64,000 nt of DNA from Bacteroidaceae bacterium. Lineage in GTDB: Bacteria > Bacteroidota > Bacteroidia > Bacteroidales > Bacteroidaceae. The position numbers and the translations under genes were made by a program. Below are positions 44,929 to 55,400 of the stretch, piece by piece. The stretch is taken from the NCBI GenBank assembly GCA_017559845.1, contig JAFYQQ010000020.1, positions 1-64,000 of the forward strand, written 5' to 3'. Every line of letters starts with the position of its first letter. Within the stretch, counting starts at the first letter, position 1. The notes under the pieces are model-generated. The model saw nothing but the letters and a program-made list of their open reading frames with translations, was not told where the DNA came from and did not search any database.

Positions 44929-45040
44929 CAGTTGATGGGCGGAAAATGCCCAGTTGGGAAAATATTTTTTCTCAGTTGGAAAAAAATATTTTCTCAGTTG
45001 GATAATTATTTTTTTCCAGTTGGGCAATTCTGAATGCCCT
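44929..45040. repeat. 22-bp periodic array with CAGTTGG words (array D)
   Basis: CAGTTG(G) starts at 44929, 44951, 44973, 44995 and 45017, exactly 22 bp apart. Here the 8-bp spacer (TCAGTTGG or CCAGTTGG) is constant, and the 14-bp segments between are AT-rich and often self-complementary (GAAAATATTTTTTC, AAAAAAATATTTTC). This is the reverse of arrays B and E, where the 14-mer is the constant part. It lies in the gap upstream of GH20 and beyond the end of the fasciclin gene. Confidence 0.75.
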
Positions 45041-45191
45041 TTTTGGTGTGTTTTTGTACGTTTTTACCCTTGTTTTTGTTGATTTTGAAAGTGAGGCAAA
45101 AATATGCAGATTTGAAAAATATTTACAATTGGCAAAGTTCTGTGGTGTACACAATTATAGAGACGTGCAAAGTAAGCATGCTGTTAAAACA

Positions 45192-45231
45192 AGAGAAGCA
45201 TGCTGTTTGGCACATTTCAGCATGCTTCTCT
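45192..45231 (-). terminator. Terminator-like hairpin after the fasciclin gene
   Basis: AGAGAAGCATGCT (45192-45204) pairs perfectly with AGCATGCTTCTCT (45219-45231), 14-nt loop, with a T-rich stretch beyond on the minus strand. An extra AAGCATGCTGTT copy lies at 45174-45185. Confidence 0.6.
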
Positions 45232-45297
45232 AAACAATGTTCCTCTTTTTTCTACCAATTTATAGTGTCAGGAAACAGACCACTACAAACGAGGGGT

Positions 45298-47424
45298 TTA
45301 CCAGATATTTTCCGGTTTTTCGGGGTTGTCGAAGATTTCCTTTGACACAAATTCCATGTAGTCCATATAAAGCTCCTTACGGTCGCTGTCCAGTACGGAT
45401 TTGAAACGGATGTAATATGTCTTGTCGGGATCCATCATCTGGCGTGTAACGATGCGGCGTGAACAGTTTTCCTTTTCGCGCTCGGTACGGGGAGCCACTT
45501 CATCGTTTACGCTCTTTATACCCTTCATGATCATATTGTTACGCATACGTTTGTCCACCTCGGCGTTGTAGCTGTCATCTTCCGTATCGCGTTCCCAACC
45601 GGTTGAAATGTGGTTCACCGGAATGGTAAGGTCTACGGGAATACCGGTTACAGGCAGGTTGTTGGGGTCTGAACCGAAATACATCTGACAGGTTCCGCGC
45701 ACGCTGTTGGCAAGAATCTTGTAACGCAGCTCATAGATTCCCTTGCGTGGAACGGGAGGAAGTTTCATTGTAACGTCATAGCGTCCCAGAGCTTTAATTT
45801 CATCACAAGAATAATTACACCAGTTGTATCCCCAACCATTGAAGTAGACATACATACAGTCATCATTCAGCGTCATGTTGTCAAAGTACTGATACACGCT
45901 GCTTGGCGGAATGTAGATGTGCATGTGCTTGTCTTCCTTAGACTCCTTGCGGCGCAGTTCGTTGGTCATGGCCTCGGGGAAGATGGCGAAACCGTCAAAA
46001 CGGATATGGTCTTTCATCAGATGGTTGCGCACATCATCGTTGTACGACAAAGGTTTGTCAATGGGATAGATACAGGCGTTCACAATTCCCTGCACATTGG
46101 TCAGTTCGCCGTCACGTACAACGTAACAACCTGCCTTGTCCGCATCGCATCCAATCTCCAGGCCTGTTCCTCTACGTCCGTCATCCAAGATGGGGAAACG
46201 GTTCAGGTAGACACCGTTTGACGCTCCGCTTTCGTACAGTTTCAAGAGACGTCGCTTACCCATTGTGGTATAGTATTCCACAACGGGAATGGTATATTTG
46301 GTTGGGTTATAGGGTGAATAGCCGTATTCGTTGGCGTGTATGAGCAGACGGTTCGCAGGAATGCGCATGGGCAGGATGTGATAGGTTACCCACTGGTAAA
46401 GCAGATGCTGGGGCGAATCGTAGCTTACACCGGAAGTCTTGAACACATCATCTTCCGAATACTGACGGTTCTTCAGAATCCACTGCGTAAGTTCTTCCAA
46501 CAGATTGGGGCTGTGGGGATCCAGTCCCTGCGCGCGCCAATAGTCGTCCGTCTCTGCAAAGATGGTGAAACCAATCAGTCGGTGAGGAGGCGCGTAGGCA
46601 TCAGTTCCCTTGTTTACACGAGGGTCCACAAAACCCAATGAAAGGAAGTCCTTCAAGTCTGGAATCTGACCAGTCTGGTACTTCTCTTCGTACACTTCAT
46701 CACGAACCACAGAAAGCGTATCCATCAGACCGGCTGCCTGGATTGCTCGGGAAATGACCAGCAGTCCTTCTTCACCATTGTCAAGAATGCGTTGTATGAA
46801 TTTGGATGCCGTTATGGGATTGGGTGCGACAACCTTGCTCAAGCGGTGAATCACACCGTTGGTCACGAGGATGTCTCTGTTTTTAATATCCACAGCGCAG
46901 TCTGTATTGATGCTGACACTGTCAGGATTCGTTTCAGACCAATATACCGTATACTTGTTCTCGGCCATATTCGCGATTGGGAACTCGGCATTGTTCTGAA
47001 GAGGAAATTCTGAAATCTCAAAGCGCTGGGAAGCCAGGTCGCCTCCGTCAATGATACTGTTATGTACAATCACCCTGCGGATGGAGTCAAGTTTGGTGCT
47101 GTCTGTAAAACTTTCCCAAGTGGGTTCGTCAATAAGTCCCTCTTCCACCACAGTCTGCAGATACTCACGGATAGTCTCGTTGGTATAGGCAAAACAGGTA
47201 TAGTTACCACGCGCCGCCATCAGCTGATAGACGCTTGACTCACTACGCGGGCTCACCGGCACCTGTTTAAGCAACTCCACATACTCGCTGTATTCATCGA
47301 AATGTTCCAGATAGCTGACTACCGTATTGTCCGTAAAGACATAACGCGCAGAGGTGTCGATGGTTTCCTTGCAGGCTGAGAGCAGAAGCAGAGCACCTGT
47401 TATTGAAAGCAGAAACTTTTTCAT
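45298..47424 (-). CDS. Fasciclin (FAS1) domain lipoprotein
   Basis: A 708-residue lipoprotein (MKKFLLSITGALLLLSAC, Cys at 18). The region about 35-200 is FAS1-like: 'YSEYVELLKQVPVSPRSESSVYQLMAARGNYTCFAYTNETIREYLQ', 'DSIRRVIVHNSIIDGG' and 'DILVTNGVIHRLSKVV'. A second, more divergent FAS1 region follows (about 205-400). The C-terminal half is beta-rich with no family I recognise ('GIYELRYKILANSVRGTCQMYFGSDPNNLPVTGIPVDL'). FAS1 domains mediate adhesion. It is last of three co-directional surface-protein genes, 102 bp after the 1619-residue protein, and is probably on the outer membrane. Confidence 0.8.
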   Translation of the reverse strand: MKKFLLSITGALLLLSACKETIDTSARYVFTDNTVVSYLEHFDEYSEYVELLKQVPVSPRSESSVYQLMAARGNYTCFAYTNETIREYLQTVVEEGLIDEPTWESFTDSTKLDSIRRVIVHNSIIDGGDLASQRFEISEFPLQNNAEFPIANMAENKYTVYWSETNPDSVSINTDCAVDIKNRDILVTNGVIHRLSKVVAPNPITASKFIQRILDNGEEGLLVISRAIQAAGLMDTLSVVRDEVYEEKYQTGQIPDLKDFLSLGFVDPRVNKGTDAYAPPHRLIGFTIFAETDDYWRAQGLDPHSPNLLEELTQWILKNRQYSEDDVFKTSGVSYDSPQHLLYQWVTYHILPMRIPANRLLIHANEYGYSPYNPTKYTIPVVEYYTTMGKRRLLKLYESGASNGVYLNRFPILDDGRRGTGLEIGCDADKAGCYVVRDGELTNVQGIVNACIYPIDKPLSYNDDVRNHLMKDHIRFDGFAIFPEAMTNELRRKESKEDKHMHIYIPPSSVYQYFDNMTLNDDCMYVYFNGWGYNWCNYSCDEIKALGRYDVTMKLPPVPRKGIYELRYKILANSVRGTCQMYFGSDPNNLPVTGIPVDLTIPVNHISTGWERDTEDDSYNAEVDKRMRNNMIMKGIKSVNDEVAPRTEREKENCSRRIVTRQMMDPDKTYYIRFKSVLDSDRKELYMDYMEFVSKEIFDNPEKPENIW

Positions 47425-47526
47425 AAGAATATAAATGAAAATTAGGAATTCCGGACAGACCCGGCAAACCCCGTAAGAGGCTTTTGCCCAAGGTCTGTCC
47501 AGAATTTTAGAGATGTATAGCGAATA

Positions 47527-50500
47527 TTACTTCACCAACACTTTCTTTCCATTGATGATGTAGAGACCCTTAGTGGGCTTGCTTACACGCTGTCCGGAAA
47601 GGTTGAAGATACCGTTAGCAACGCCAGTTGCAGTGCTTTCGCCAGCAACGATGCCTTCGATGCCGACAGTACCGCCGTTTGCTTCCATTTCTGCGTAGGT
47701 GATAACACGGATGTGGCGTACGTCCATAGAGAATGCACCGCCGTTTGTTACATCCCAACGCAACCAGTGGTCGGTACCATTACCCCACTTCCATTCAGAA
47801 CGAGCCTGACGGAGGTCGATGTAGTAGGGAGTCCATTCGCCGGCTGCAGCCATTGTGCCATAAGCGTTGTAGTGCTGGCTGCTCAGACTGGGAGTACCGA
47901 AGTATACTTTACCGTCGGTAACCTCACGATCCAACTTGTATTCGAATGCGAGAACATACTCTTCGTTTCCGAGAGCCTCAATCAGACCCATAAGTCCGAA
48001 GTAGCTTTCTTCACCGGTTCCTTCTACGTGGTATGTGAAGGCTGCGGTTTCTGTAACAGTGATGTTGTTGCCGTATTCTTCCTTGGGATACAGGTATGCA
48101 GGATACTTGGTCTTCAACTCTTCAATCTTGGCAATAGCATCTTCAATGCTGTAGAGACCCTCCATGAAACCAATCCAGATATCCTCATGGAAAGTAAGGT
48201 ATTCATCCTTTTCTTCGGGAGTCATGGCCATGTTGGTAGACCAGATTTCGTAATACTTCTCAGCAATGTTTACAAGGTCAAGGTAAGTTCTCTTGGCATC
48301 GTAGATTTCAACGAAGATTTCAGAGAACTTCTCAATCAGAGCCTTCTTTGATGCACCGTCAGTTGCAGTGGCCATAGCCTCGATGGTTGCGGTCAACTCT
48401 GCACGGAGGTCGTTACCGAAGTTGGGATACTTCATGTAGTCAACGATGTCGGGGTTGTAGGCCAACAGAGTCTTGGCGCGAGCGCTCTGGCTTTCCAATA
48501 CGTTGTCCATAGAAGCAGTTGCCTCTTCAACAGTACCTGCGTAAGTCAACTTCACGTTACCGAAACCGGTCCAGTCACCGGCAACACCTGTACCGAGATC
48601 CTTGATACCGAATGTCAAGGTACCATCCTCAACAACGGCAAGCACCTTGTTGATGTGACGGCCAGCCTCGATGGCTACACAAGTACTCTGGATACCGTGA
48701 AGAACGTAACCGATGGTGTCGCCCAATTCGTCAGTAACTGCGATGTCAACAACATCACCGCTCAAGTGGCAGTTTACACCGTCTTCAGCCTCGTCAACAG
48801 AAACCATGCCTTCATATACTGACATCACATAGTTGTTGATGCCGTTGGCATAGATCATAGAACTGTAGTTGGTGCTGGTGCCTTCCAATCCGCTGGGACG
48901 GTTACCGGCAGTGATGGTAATCTCATAGATACCGTTCTTCAAACCGGTAATAGTCTGGCTGATGCCGTAAGCGTTCAGACCAGTTCCTTCATTGTAGAAC
49001 TCTGCACCATAGCTGTTGCTGTACTGCAGGCTGTTGTAGCTCTTGCCTTCCCAACCTGTTACACCCTTGCTGAAGTCGGGGTTCTGCATCAGCATGGTTA
49101 CGTCAGCTCCGGGGAGGTAACCTTCACGAAGGGCGTTAACGCGCAATGTCTCTACATATTCAGTCTCGGCAATGATTGTTTCTGCGGGAAGAACATGCTC
49201 CTCATAGATGGTGGTGAACACACCGTTGGGATAAACACCTTCTTCTGCCTCTTCAGCGTTCATGTAAGTCTCGAGGAAGATTCTTGCCTCAGTCTCAGCA
49301 ATGTTGTTGCTGGCAAGGAATTCGCGGATTTCCTCAATCTTCTGCTTGTAGGCTTCGTATGCATTTACAGATTCGGTGATCTGGTTCTGCAGCACAACAA
49401 CAGCATCGTGCTTAGCAAAGAGGTCTTCCATTTCAACGGCACCGTCCAATGCTTCTACAACTCCGTCGTACTGGTCAAGCAGAGCCTGCTCGGCAACAAC
49501 GTCGGTGTCGAAGTTGTTGGCTTCTTCAACATAGCCGATAAGTACATCCTGGAAGTCTTCTTCAGAACCGAAGGTCATTTCGGTCATCTGGTGAGTAACA
49601 TCAGTTCTACCCTGGTAGTTGCTGATAAGCTCAACCTTATAGTACTGGTAAGTAACAAGACCGGTGCTCATACCGAAGTAAGAAGCGGTATTGTTGGCGG
49701 GGTTCAGACGGTTCTGGCCCACGTCGTTCTTCTCGTCAATGAGAGTCCATGCTTCTGCATCGCGCTTGGCAGCACCGTCACCTTCGAAGTTGGCACCGTA
49801 AATCTTCCAGGTACCCCAGTTACGTTCGGGGAATCTCTGGGTGTCACCACCGGTTACGAGGGTATAGAAGTAGGGAGAAACAATGTCGCAAGCCTTGAAT
49901 ACGAGATACAAGCCATCGGCAGTGTACTTACCACACCACTTGGTAGCGGGGTCACGGTCGAACAACTTTTCAGGACCTTCGTTGGTGTAACCAGATGAAC
50001 CGTGCAGGAAGATAAGACCGTCGGCCAAAGCACCGTCGATGCTGATCTGCAGGTACTGGATTTCAGCGTTCAACTGGCTGGTAGAGAGATTACGGTTCTC
50101 CATGATGTAGGGGAAAGAACCGTTGATGAACTTGTTGCCGGGAGCTTCATTCTCTTCAACGTAGCTGTTGAAGTATGCATCCAGGTTATCGCCCATGTTG
50201 CCAATGTTTTCCAACAGCAGGGCAACCTGTGCCTCATAGTTTACATAAGCTTCAACAGAAGTATTGATTTCAGACTGAAGGGCAGTCAAGCGGCTTGAAG
50301 CAGTGGCCAGCGTAGAAACGTTGGTTGCAGAGCGCAAATCGCGCAATACCTGGTTGTATTCGTCAATCAATGTCTGGTATGCAACCACGTCAAGGTTGAA
50401 TGCCTCAAACTCTTCGGTGTACTGCTGACGCATGGTGTAGAAGTTGGCCTGGTTGAGCAGAGCCATTTCTGCCATCTGGAAGCGATCACCGTTATTGTAC

Positions 50501-52386
50501 AACTCTTCAATCTCCAGCTTGTAGTACTGATAGCTTTCAGCAACTACGTTAGACAGGTAGAAGTAAGCGGTTGCGTAGTTGGCAGCGGGCAACTGGTCCT
50601 GACCGATGTTGGTCTTCACGTCAATTTCAACCCAACCTTCAGCTTCGCGTGTAGCAGCTTCGTCGCTTTCGAAGTTTGCTCCGTACAGTCTCCATGACTT
50701 GAAGTTGCGGCTGGGGTTATTGCCGGTGTCATTACCGGTAATGAACTTGTAGAATGTGGGCATGATGGGCTCTTCGGTCTTGAATACACAGAAACCGGTC
50801 TTGCCCAAAGCACACCACTTGGTTCCTTCAACACCGTCGAACATGGCCAAGGGATCTTCGTTGGTGTTGAAACCAGAAGTACCTGAAAGAACGGTGTAAG
50901 TGGTCTCGATTGCACCCTCGGTCAAGCCTTCGGCATACTGCTCCATCAAACTGGTGATATAAGCACCTTCCTTGAGAATTTCCTCGTCGTCGAGCTGGCA
51001 GTTTGCCATGATGTAGGGATAAGAACCATTGACGAAAGTTCCGTTGGGCTCGATTGTGGTCTGGATGTAAGACTCGATCAGCGCACGGCCTTCAGCGTTC
51101 ATGTCGGGGTGTTCGTCCAGATACTTCTGTACGTTGTTCACCATGCTGACGTATGTGGCATAGGCGTTAGCTGAGTTGTTGATCTTGGTCTGCAGTGCAT
51201 CCAATGTACCCTGAATTTCGAACAACTTGTCCAACTCTTCACAGGTAACGATTTCTGTCAAAGCAGTCTTGTACTCCTCAATGAGTGACTTCTGGGCAAC
51301 CACGTTCAGGTTGAATGCGCTATAGTTCTTATAGCTGTCATTGCGCATGTTAACGAAGGTGTACTTGTCACCCCAGGTGAATTCACCCATCTGCATGAAA
51401 CCGGCTCCGTTGATGCTGTTTACAACGAGCTTGAAGTACTTGTACTCTTCTGTAACGGTTTCAGAGGGAGTCAGGTAAACGTGGTAGTAGTTCTTGTTGG
51501 GAAGGATGTCAGTACCGATGTTCTCCTTCTTGTCCAACAAAACCCAAGCTTCTGACTCGTAAGTTGCGTCTTCATCATTGTCGAAGTTTGCACCGTAGAT
51601 TTCCCAATCCTTCCAGTTACGGCCGGCATTCTTCTCATTGTCGTTACCGGTAACAAGGCGGTAGTAAGTGGGCTGGATGCCTACGCTGGTCTTGAAGATC
51701 AACCAAGTGGGAAGCGTACCAGAACCCCACTTTGTGGTCAGAACGGCGTCGATAAGGCGTGATGCACCTTCACCTGCGGTCAGGTCGTGGCCGGGGATGG
51801 TTGCCAGCGGAGTGTAAGAGATGATACGGCTGTCTGCGCTGGTGCCGAATGCGAATTCACCCATCTGCATGGCAGAAGTTTCAATGGCTGCGATTTCCTC
51901 AACCTCAATCTTGAAGTGAGTGTAGGCAGTTGTGGGATTCTCAGAGAAAGTGAAGTCAGCAGGAGTGGTGTTGGCAGCGGGAAGCCAGTCATTGGCTTTC
52001 TCCTTCTTGTCAATCAGCACCCATTCGCTTGATTCACGGGTAGCATCGGCGTCGTTGCTGAAGTTTGCAGCATAGATGCTCCAGTTCTTCCAGTTACGGT
52101 CGGGGAACTTGCCGGTGTCACCACCGGTAATCAGATAGTAGTTGGTGGGCACGATTGCCTCTGAGGCCTTGAACACGATGTAGGCTTCTTCAAAGCTGCC
52201 TACACACCACTTGGTTTCGGGCTTACCGTCAACCAATGCATCAAAGTCCTCGTTTGCATATCCGGCAGTACCGGACAGCGCTGTCAAAGAAACATTCTGC
52301 GCCGTCAAGCCTGTTGCAAATGTAAGTGCAACGGCGGCAACGATGGTGCGGAAAGTACTTTTCACGAGTGAAGTAATTTTCTTCAT
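47527..52386 (-). CDS. Giant surface protein with four discoidin-like repeats and a T9SS-like tail
   Basis: 1619 residues. After the signal peptide (to about 29) come four copies of a discoidin-like (F5/8 type C-like) module of about 150 residues, near 30-185, 190-345, 495-645 and 790-945. Each has 'TKW(C/G)', 'GNDTG..P.RN(W/F)K.W.IYGANF..D..AT' and 'EAWV.ID.K'. Helical linkers ('LIEEYKTALTEIVTCEELDKL...') separate the later copies. A carbohydrate-binding-like beta domain follows (about 1100-1300, 'NPDFSKGVTGWEG'), then helices, another beta domain and a C-terminal sorting-like end, 'IFNLSGQRVSKPTKGLYIINGKKVLVK'. No catalytic domain is recognised. It is 38 bp downstream of the CotH gene, whose protein carries the same module. 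Likely a surface binding protein. Confidence 0.8.
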   Translation of the reverse strand: MKKITSLVKSTFRTIVAAVALTFATGLTAQNVSLTALSGTAGYANEDFDALVDGKPETKWCVGSFEEAYIVFKASEAIVPTNYYLITGGDTGKFPDRNWKNWSIYAANFSNDADATRESSEWVLIDKKEKANDWLPAANTTPADFTFSENPTTAYTHFKIEVEEIAAIETSAMQMGEFAFGTSADSRIISYTPLATIPGHDLTAGEGASRLIDAVLTTKWGSGTLPTWLIFKTSVGIQPTYYRLVTGNDNEKNAGRNWKDWEIYGANFDNDEDATYESEAWVLLDKKENIGTDILPNKNYYHVYLTPSETVTEEYKYFKLVVNSINGAGFMQMGEFTWGDKYTFVNMRNDSYKNYSAFNLNVVAQKSLIEEYKTALTEIVTCEELDKLFEIQGTLDALQTKINNSANAYATYVSMVNNVQKYLDEHPDMNAEGRALIESYIQTTIEPNGTFVNGSYPYIMANCQLDDEEILKEGAYITSLMEQYAEGLTEGAIETTYTVLSGTSGFNTNEDPLAMFDGVEGTKWCALGKTGFCVFKTEEPIMPTFYKFITGNDTGNNPSRNFKSWRLYGANFESDEAATREAEGWVEIDVKTNIGQDQLPAANYATAYFYLSNVVAESYQYYKLEIEELYNNGDRFQMAEMALLNQANFYTMRQQYTEEFEAFNLDVVAYQTLIDEYNQVLRDLRSATNVSTLATASSRLTALQSEINTSVEAYVNYEAQVALLLENIGNMGDNLDAYFNSYVEENEAPGNKFINGSFPYIMENRNLSTSQLNAEIQYLQISIDGALADGLIFLHGSSGYTNEGPEKLFDRDPATKWCGKYTADGLYLVFKACDIVSPYFYTLVTGGDTQRFPERNWGTWKIYGANFEGDGAAKRDAEAWTLIDEKNDVGQNRLNPANNTASYFGMSTGLVTYQYYKVELISNYQGRTDVTHQMTEMTFGSEEDFQDVLIGYVEEANNFDTDVVAEQALLDQYDGVVEALDGAVEMEDLFAKHDAVVVLQNQITESVNAYEAYKQKIEEIREFLASNNIAETEARIFLETYMNAEEAEEGVYPNGVFTTIYEEHVLPAETIIAETEYVETLRVNALREGYLPGADVTMLMQNPDFSKGVTGWEGKSYNSLQYSNSYGAEFYNEGTGLNAYGISQTITGLKNGIYEITITAGNRPSGLEGTSTNYSSMIYANGINNYVMSVYEGMVSVDEAEDGVNCHLSGDVVDIAVTDELGDTIGYVLHGIQSTCVAIEAGRHINKVLAVVEDGTLTFGIKDLGTGVAGDWTGFGNVKLTYAGTVEEATASMDNVLESQSARAKTLLAYNPDIVDYMKYPNFGNDLRAELTATIEAMATATDGASKKALIEKFSEIFVEIYDAKRTYLDLVNIAEKYYEIWSTNMAMTPEEKDEYLTFHEDIWIGFMEGLYSIEDAIAKIEELKTKYPAYLYPKEEYGNNITVTETAAFTYHVEGTGEESYFGLMGLIEALGNEEYVLAFEYKLDREVTDGKVYFGTPSLSSQHYNAYGTMAAAGEWTPYYIDLRQARSEWKWGNGTDHWLRWDVTNGGAFSMDVRHIRVITYAEMEANGGTVGIEGIVAGESTATGVANGIFNLSGQRVSKPTKGLYIINGKKVLVK

Positions 52387-52424
52387 TGCTTTTTGTTTTT
52401 GGTGAATAATTAATTGAATAAAAG

Positions 52425-55400
52425 TTATTTAATGTATATTTTCTTTCCGTTCTTTATGTAGATGCCACGGACGGGATGCTGTACGGGACGGCCCTGCAGG
52501 TCGTAAATTTGCTGCTGCTTGTCCGAAGCGTTTTCAACCTTGTCTTCAGGGATATCGGCGATGTCCACACTGACTCCTTCGAAATAGAAGTCATAGGGCG
52601 TATAATTGGTTGCACCCAAGAGGTCGTCGCCTTCGCGTTCGTCAATGAGCTTCCAGCGGACATCATTGGGGTCTGTGACAGCCGTCACGCTGCCGTAGAG
52701 CTTCCACTTGTTGGGGTTGCGCCCGGGATGCTTTTCGGTGTCGTTGGCGGTGTAAAGACGGTAGCCCGAGGCGTTGATGGAAGCCTTGGCGTCAAAGATG
52801 AAGTAGGCCGTGCCTGTGAACTGTCCGCACCACTTGGTGCTGGTCTTGTTGTCGCACAGGTTTGTCCAGCTCTCGCCATTGTAATACTGGCAAACACCCT
52901 TGGTGACGCTGAGCTTGCTGACTTCTTCTCCGTTCTGATCCAACAGGTCGAACTCTGAAATCTGGGCGGTGCTGCCGTCGGTCAGGCTCTCGACAACCCA
53001 CATATAATAGCGGTATTTAGCAATGTTGGGATTGGTGTTGGTGAATAGTCCGTCCTTTCCGCTGTATACCTTTGCGTGTGAGGAGAATGGCACGGGCCAT
53101 TCGTCCACAGCCAGCCCCTGGGCGTTACCCCAAAGATTCTGACGCCAGGTGCCGATGGCTTCGCCGTTGAGCAGCCAGCACAGCTCGCCTCCGCTCACCT
53201 GACTGTCGTCCACCTGAATGCCGGCGCCCGGCAGCAGGTCGTAACAGTTGTCAATTTCGAGTGTGGTGGCATTGGCCATGGCATATTCGTTACCATTGTT
53301 CGTGCAGGTACCGATGTTGTAACTGTTCAGGATGGTTGCCTGCTTGGCAAAACCTAGCAGTGCGCCAGCTTGCTTCTTGCTCTGTATACTGCCAGTGTTG
53401 TAACAGTTTGTCATCTTGACACTTGAACTTGGAGCAGCTCCTACTAGTCCGCCGCAGTAACTGTCTGTGCCTTCGACGGTTCCGCCAAATCCGCAGTTCT
53501 GGATTTCGATGCCGGTGCCACGAGCAGCTCCCACCAGTCCGCCAACGTATTTTGTACCCTTGAAAGTGCAGCTGGAGTCAATCAACACGTTGCTGAATTT
53601 GGCTCCGTTGGATGCCACACCGAAGAGGCCCACAAAGTTGGAACCTTCAAGCGAGAGGTTGCGTATGGTGTACCCCTTGCCGTCGAATGTGCCAGAGAAC
53701 TGGTTGTCCAGGTTGCCGATAGGCTGGAAGCCCTCTTCCTGGGCCATGTCAATGTCAGCCTTCAGTGCGATGTTGATGTTGCCCTCGCCGGCTGCAACCA
53801 AACGGCTCACCGCAGCCAGTTCGCGTGCGGTTGCCACCTGATAGGCTCCGTCGGCAAAGACGGGCTGGTTATATCCCAACTTCTTGTCCATCCAGAGGAC
53901 GCGGCCTGCCACGTAATCGCGGACAACGTCCACCTCGGCATCCCATGTTCCCCATACCTTGGGGTTGCAGTGTACCTTTTGCAGCAGGTAAGGCCAGCGG
54001 ATGAAGTTGAGCCGTTGCGAGGCGTTCACCTCGGCGCGGAGCGAATCCACATAGCCCGCAATGTCTTCGGGGTTGAAACGGCCGGCGTCTCTCAGCTCTG
54101 CCCAGATGCTGCGCAGTTGTTCCCAGGCCGCGGGGTCGGAGAGGACACGGTCCATCACCTTGTTCCACTTTCCGGCACAACGCACCTTGTACGTCCATTC
54201 GTCGCGCTCGTTGCCGGGGTATACGTTGTGGTCGTTGTCCAGGGAGAGGTCGTTGTCCCACACAGGACCAGTATAGATGAGCGGGTCTATGCGCTGCTTC
54301 CACATATAGACTTGCCAGAACATGTCCGTGTTTCCGCTGAATTCGTTGGCAAGGAAATACTTGAGGAAGGATTCGGTGTCAAGATGGGTGCGGTAACCAA
54401 GGGTTTCGCTTGTGTAGTTCTGGCCGAACAGACGGTTCTCCATCTCGTTGAAATAGGATGTAATGTAGTTGAACTGTTCGGGCTGGATGTCGCCGTCTTC
54501 GGGCTCGTGGATGGTAACGGGGTTACCGTGTCCCGAGGTGAAGTGTACGGGGTCTTGGGTGGCATAACCGTTCATTTCGAAAAGGTATCCGCCGGTCAGC
54601 AGGTCGCCTTCGATGTCAGACGGCATCATCTCGGTTATGTCAATGCGGTTGGGGTCTATTCCCACCCAGTCAGTCAGCTGATAGGTTCCGCGGTATTCGC
54701 CGTTGAGCAACAGGTCCACGTTGCGACAATAAGGAGAGAACTTCATCCCTACACGATGGCTCACTTCGTAGGCCACGTTGTTGCGGATGAGGGTTTTGTC
54801 GCCAAAGTTGTTGATTAGGGTCCATTTCTTTGCCTTTGCCGGCGATTCGTACTTCTTGCTTCCCTTGAAGAGACGGTGGCTCTTTCCGTCGTCAATCTTG
54901 AAACGGTAAGGCTTGTTTTCGTGCGAGGCCGAGAAGTTTCCTCTGACACGCACCTTGATGGGCCATTCCTGGACGAGTGTTCCTTGGTCGCACGTCAGGA
55001 AGATACGGGCATTGAAGTCCTGCTTCTTGTTTTGCGGCACCTTGTCGTCCTGGACGTGGATGCTGACGGTGGGCAAGTTGGTCACCTGATAGAAGCGGCT
55101 GTCGTCTCCTGATCCTTTATAACCATAGAAGCTGAGTTCGGCAATGGCGGAGCGGGCCTTGTCCGGTCCCACATAACGTACATAGCGTACGCCGCGGCTT
55201 ACTTCTATATTATAATAGGTTACAAAATCCTTGATGGGCGATTCCTGGATGACATACAGCGGAACGGCATCAATGAAGGTGGGGTCGTTGGCGCCTTCCA
55301 GCACACCTAATAGCATGTTGGTGTTTGAAGAGGATGTGTTGCGGGGCAGCACGCCAATCTTGGTGATGACATGTGCTTCGCCCAAATCCAAACCCACCCA

